Positions 5,295 to 5,903 of a stretch of 5,903 nt of DNA are shown here, in pieces. Within the stretch, counting starts at the first letter, position 1. Every line of letters begins with the position of its first letter. A program made the translations under genes and the position numbers. The notes under the pieces are model-generated. The model worked only from the letters and a program-made list of their open reading frames with translations, was not told the DNA's origin and did not search any database. The stretch lies in assembly GCA_017413675.1 (NCBI GenBank), contig JAFPSR010000043.1:1-5903 (forward strand). The letters are read 5' to 3'. The stretch is from Clostridia bacterium (lineage in GTDB: Bacteria > Bacillota_A > Clostridia > Christensenellales > UBA1750).

Positions 5295-5903
5295 ATGCAG
5301 AAGTTTGACGAAATACAGCTCCGGCTCCTGATGGAGGTTGCCGACCTGCATACGGTTCCGGAAGGTGCCTATAATATCCGTTCCGACGGACAGTCCATCG
5401 GAAGACGTTCTACAGCCAATATTGAAATCGTCCCCAAACAGGATGTCAGCGGACTGGATATCTATATCAAGCCCGGCACCAAGAATGAAAGTGTTCATAT
5501 CCCGGTCGTCATCCAGCAAAGCGGGTTGAAGGAACTGGTTTACAATGATTTCCATATCGGTGAAGGCGCTGACGTCGTGATCGTGGCCGGCTGCGGGATC
5601 GACAACTGCGGCGTGCAGGATTCCGAGCATGACGGCATCCACCGTTTCTATGTCGGAAAAAACGCGAAGATCAAGTACGTGGAAAAGCACTACGGATCCG
5701 GTACCGGGTCCGGCAAACGGATCCTGAATCCGGGCACGGAAGTGTATATGGAAGAGGACAGCACCATGGAAATGGAAATGGTGCAGATCAAGGGCGTCGA
5801 TGACACGGAGAGGACCACCGTGGCGGAACTGGAGGCCGGGGCGAAACTGGTGGTCCGGGAGCGGCTGATGACCCACGGAGTTCAGCAGGCGATCAGCACC
5901 TAT
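5295..5903 (+). CDS. smsB: SufB/SufD-family scaffold (SMS-type SmsB), partial (C-terminus beyond right edge)
   Basis: The 203 visible codons are open to the window edge. The protein is the partner of the SmsC ATPase and the scaffold on which Fe-S clusters are built. The segment 97-138 (VAGCGIDNCG, then SEHDGIHRFYVG and YVEKHYG) and KRILNP (141-146), VQIKGVDDTERTT (163-175) are characteristic of the beta-helix core of the SufB/SufD family, especially the short SmsB-type versions. C100, C105, H112 and H116 are candidates for cluster-related roles by conservation of the motif; I cannot assign the ligand. The N-terminus is short compared with E. coli SufB (about 495 residues), fitting the minimal type, though the full length is not visible. 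The ATG at 5295 is 9 bases after AGGAG (5281-5285). An in-frame ATG at 5286 touches that site and is unlikely to be used. Confidence 0.9.
   Translation, partial: MQKFDEIQLRLLMEVADLHTVPEGAYNIRSDGQSIGRRSTANIEIVPKQDVSGLDIYIKPGTKNESVHIPVVIQQSGLKELVYNDFHIGEGADVVIVAGCGIDNCGVQDSEHDGIHRFYVGKNAKIKYVEKHYGSGTGSGKRILNPGTEVYMEEDSTMEMEMVQIKGVDDTERTTVAELEAGAKLVVRERLMTHGVQQAISTY

Noticed and set aside
5181..5876. 231-codon minus-strand ORF opposite smsB
   Set aside because: It is a His/Asp-rich shadow of the SmsB reading frame, which has the family motifs and a proper start.

Overview
The window looks like chromosome of a low-oxygen, fermentative member of the Bacillota (Clostridia or Erysipelotrichia-like). 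The grounds are strong AGGAGG-type ribosome binding sites, sigma-A-like promoters, a fermentative D-lactate dehydrogenase, a radical SAM enzyme, and a two-gene SUF-like (SMS-type) Fe-S assembly locus. By eye the GC content is about 50 percent. No IS element, tRNA, rRNA, CRISPR array or phage gene is visible. The genus cannot be fixed from this stretch.

Left part, all on the minus strand. Positions 1-1047 hold the N-terminal 349 residues of a radical SAM protein that runs off the left edge. Just upstream (1076-1192) is a 38-codon ORF with the best Shine-Dalgarno site in the window. The two seem to form one transcription unit, separated from the next by an excellent intrinsic terminator (1251-1290). 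Next comes 1304-2245, an unrecognised protein with a Cys-rich zinc-ribbon-like segment followed by about four membrane helices. Then comes 2468-3187, an RraA / HMG-aldolase-like protein with its own promoter and a terminator-like hairpin.

Right part, all on the plus strand. From a divergent promoter region (3188-3351) a D-lactate dehydrogenase is read (3352-4395). It has an unusual Cys-rich C-terminal tail. After a 157-base gap containing several inverted repeats come smsC/sufC (4553-5281), an ABC-type ATPase, and smsB/sufB (5295 to the right edge), the scaffold subunit, which is cut by the window.

How the genes may work together: if the RraA-like enzyme is an aldolase or oxaloacetate decarboxylase, its product pyruvate is the substrate of the divergently transcribed D-LDH. 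The SmsCB pair would supply Fe-S clusters, which a radical SAM enzyme needs. No direct link between these units is shown by the sequence.

The most interesting unexplained items are the small ORF in front of the radical SAM gene, the Cys-rich D-LDH tail, and the TTTCG/CGAAA dyads in front of both ldh and the sms genes. Two of the real genes are open at the window edges, and the small ORF is short enough to be missed by ordinary ORF calling.
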